Source: Planctomycetaceae bacterium (GTDB lineage Bacteria > Planctomycetota > Planctomycetia > Pirellulales > Thermoguttaceae). From it: a stretch of DNA of 35,815 nucleotides. The notes under the pieces were generated by a model. It did no database searches and was not told the DNA's origin. It was given only the letters and a program-made list of their open reading frames with translations. Of this stretch, positions 34,663-35,815 are shown in pieces. The stretch is from positions 1 to 35,815 of the forward strand of contig JAAYAY010000138.1 in the NCBI GenBank assembly GCA_012719125.1, written 5' to 3'. Within the stretch, counting starts at the first letter, position 1, and every line of letters starts with the position of its first letter. A program made the translations under genes and the position numbers.

Positions 34663-35394
34663 ATGAGAGGCAAACACATTCTGGTGATCGAAGACGAGGC
34701 GCACCTGGCGGCCGGCATCAAGTACAACCTGGATGCGGAAGGCTATCGGGTGACGACCGTCGGCGACGGTCCGACGGCCCTGGGGTTCATCAGGGACAAT
34801 CCCGATTCGGTGGATCTGGTCATTCTCGATCTGATGTTGCCCGGCATGAGCGGTTATGCCGTGTGCGAATCGCTGCGAGCGGACGGGCAGCACATACCGA
34901 TTCTGATTCTCAGCGCGCGCACCCTTTCGGAAGACCGGGCGCGGGGGTTCGACGTGGGTGCGGATCAGTACATGACCAAGCCTTTCGATCTGGACGAACT
35001 GCTCAGCCGGGTCAAGGGCCTGCTCACCCTGCACAGTCGCCGGGCCGGACAGGAACGGCGTCAACCCGAAGCCATTCACGACTTCGAGTTCGGCGAGAAT
35101 CGGGTCGATTTCGACGCCTTTCAAGCAACCGTCCGCGGCAAAGTGGTCCGCATGACACAGCTTGAGATCCGGCTGCTCCGGTATTTTGTCGAGAACGAAG
35201 GCCGGATCATCCCGCGGCGCGAATTGCTGGAGAACGTGTGGGAGATGCCCGGCTACTTGAACACGCGCGCCCCGGACCAGTTCATTCGCCGGCTGCGCAA
35301 GATCTTCGAGCCCGATTCGGCCAAGCCGCGGTTCTTCCTGACGATTCGCGACGGGGGATATCGGTTTGTGGCCGAGGGAGAACCGAGCGAGTAG
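34663..35394 (+). CDS. OmpR-family response regulator
   Basis: A 243-residue transcription regulator. The receiver domain (2-120) has IEDEAH, phosphoacceptor D56 in LVILDLMLPG, and KPF near 106-108. The winged-helix DNA-binding domain (about 140-238) shows MTQLEIRLLRYFVENEGRII, RRELLENVWEM, FIRRLRKIFEPD and the terminal RDGGYRFV. Start at the ATG at 34663, with AGG about 8 bases upstream. It follows the membrane kinase on the same strand and should be phosphorylated by it. Target genes are unknown. Confidence 0.95.
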   Translation: MRGKHILVIEDEAHLAAGIKYNLDAEGYRVTTVGDGPTALGFIRDNPDSVDLVILDLMLPGMSGYAVCESLRADGQHIPILILSARTLSEDRARGFDVGADQYMTKPFDLDELLSRVKGLLTLHSRRAGQERRQPEAIHDFEFGENRVDFDAFQATVRGKVVRMTQLEIRLLRYFVENEGRIIPRRELLENVWEMPGYLNTRAPDQFIRRLRKIFEPDSAKPRFFLTIRDGGYRFVAEGEPSE

Positions 35395-35459
35395 GCGGCC
35401 GGAGAGCCGATAAGACAGAGCCCCCGCGAGTAAGCCACGATGACAACTCCCGCCCAGAC

Positions 35460-35723
35460 CTACAGATTGTCCAAGTCGCGGCTGCCGTGAACGACCCTTG
35501 CGACTTGGATTCCGCCCTCAATGGCCCGGTAGAACACAACGTAAGTGCCGACGGCAAAACTCCGACAACCAAGTACGCCGAAGCCCTTACGTTCCTCGCC
35601 CATCTCGGGTTGCTCCGCCAACAACTCGCATTTCTCCCGGATCACCTGGACCCATCGAAAGGCCGCATCAGGTTTATCCTGTGCGATGTATACCTCACGC
35701 GGTGAGAAATGTCCGGTTATCAA
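35460..35723 (-). CDS. RelE/ParE-family toxin, probably N-terminally truncated
   Basis: From about residue 12 the protein follows the RelE/ParE fold: YIAQDKPDAAFRWVQVIREKCELLAEQP, MGEERKGFGVLGCRSFAVGTYVVFYRAIEGGIQVARVVHG. These toxins inhibit gyrase or cleave mRNA and are paired with a small antitoxin. Here the usual first 20 or so residues, with a beta strand and the pattern ADLxEIxxY, are missing. The only upstream start in frame is a TTG at 35723, which lies inside the end of another reading frame. No antitoxin gene is seen downstream, and an upstream one would lie beyond the window. I take it as a probable remnant, though a short functional form is not excluded. Confidence 0.6.
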   Translation of the reverse strand: MITGHFSPREVYIAQDKPDAAFRWVQVIREKCELLAEQPEMGEERKGFGVLGCRSFAVGTYVVFYRAIEGGIQVARVVHGSRDLDNL

Positions 35724-35815
35724 ATAGCTGAAAGTTGCGGGTCAACAGGGTGTTCATGTCGTCGCGGTAGTCGGTGTTGACGCGATTCAGGCAGTTCTCA
35801 ATCGCGGCCTGGAAT
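35695..35815 (-). CDS. C-terminal end of an unidentified gene, cut by the window edge
   Basis: One minus-strand frame is open from the right edge to the TGA at 35695-35697 and encodes FQAAIENCLNRVNTDYRDD and then MNTLLTRNFQLFDNRTFLTA. It looks like real protein rather than chance, perhaps the end of a transposase, but I cannot name the family. It overlaps the start of the ParE-like frame by about 29 bases, which suggests a junction where one element ran into the other. Confidence 0.4.
   Translation of the reverse strand, partial: FQAAIENCLNRVNTDYRDDMNTLLTRNFQLFDNRTFLTA

Noticed and set aside
1-35815. CRISPR arrays, tRNA or rRNA genes and prophage genes
   Set aside because: I found no regularly spaced direct repeats, no cloverleaf-like segments and no phage structural genes on either strand.

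Overview
The window looks like chromosomal DNA of a planctomycete, probably Pirellulales-type. The DNA is GC-rich. It has a Tat-exported Gfo/Idh/MocA oxidoreductase, a secreted FG-GAP/VCBS repeat protein, a C69 dipeptidase, a sulfatase remnant and many two-component genes, all typical of that phylum. The assignment is an inference from gene content; there is no rRNA or tRNA in the window.

Layout. 1-1554: right part of an IS1182-like insertion sequence with a frameshifted transposase. 1574-2857: Gfo/Idh/MocA oxidoreductase. 3139-5087: a two-gene ATPase plus TOPRIM/DUF4435 cassette resembling the PARIS (AriA/AriB) anti-phage system, less GC-rich than its surroundings and with its own promoter. 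5198-9563: secreted VCBS protein, C69 dipeptidase and DAACS dicarboxylate/amino-acid symporter. 9629-12584: rpsO and pnp, with two candidate promoters in front and a strong terminator behind. 12615-14833: soluble histidine kinase and NtrC-type regulator. A nested palindromic repeat at 14831-14890 separates these from mutL (14895-16754). 16785-17201: Rnk/GreA-like protein.

17511-25307 (all minus strand) is a redox/NADPH block: three-subunit proton-translocating transhydrogenase (pntAA, pntAB, pntB), an NfnAB-type flavoprotein pair (reduced ferredoxin/NADH:NADP oxidoreductase family), NADP-type glutamate dehydrogenase, and a small unknown protein with a sigma-54-like site upstream. Together these genes could set the NADH/NADPH/ferredoxin balance and couple it to ammonium assimilation.

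25821-29130: membrane histidine kinase overlapping its NtrC-type regulator. 29250-29627: sulfatase remnant with a large internal deletion. 29883-31406: soluble kinase with two near-duplicate PAS domains. 31700-33469: B12-binding radical SAM enzyme. 33663-35394: membrane histidine kinase and OmpR-type regulator. The right edge holds a RelE/ParE-like toxin that seems to have lost its N-terminus and the last codons of another, unidentified gene.

The best candidates for something new are the AriAB-like cassette and the Pnt-Nfn-Gdh redox block.
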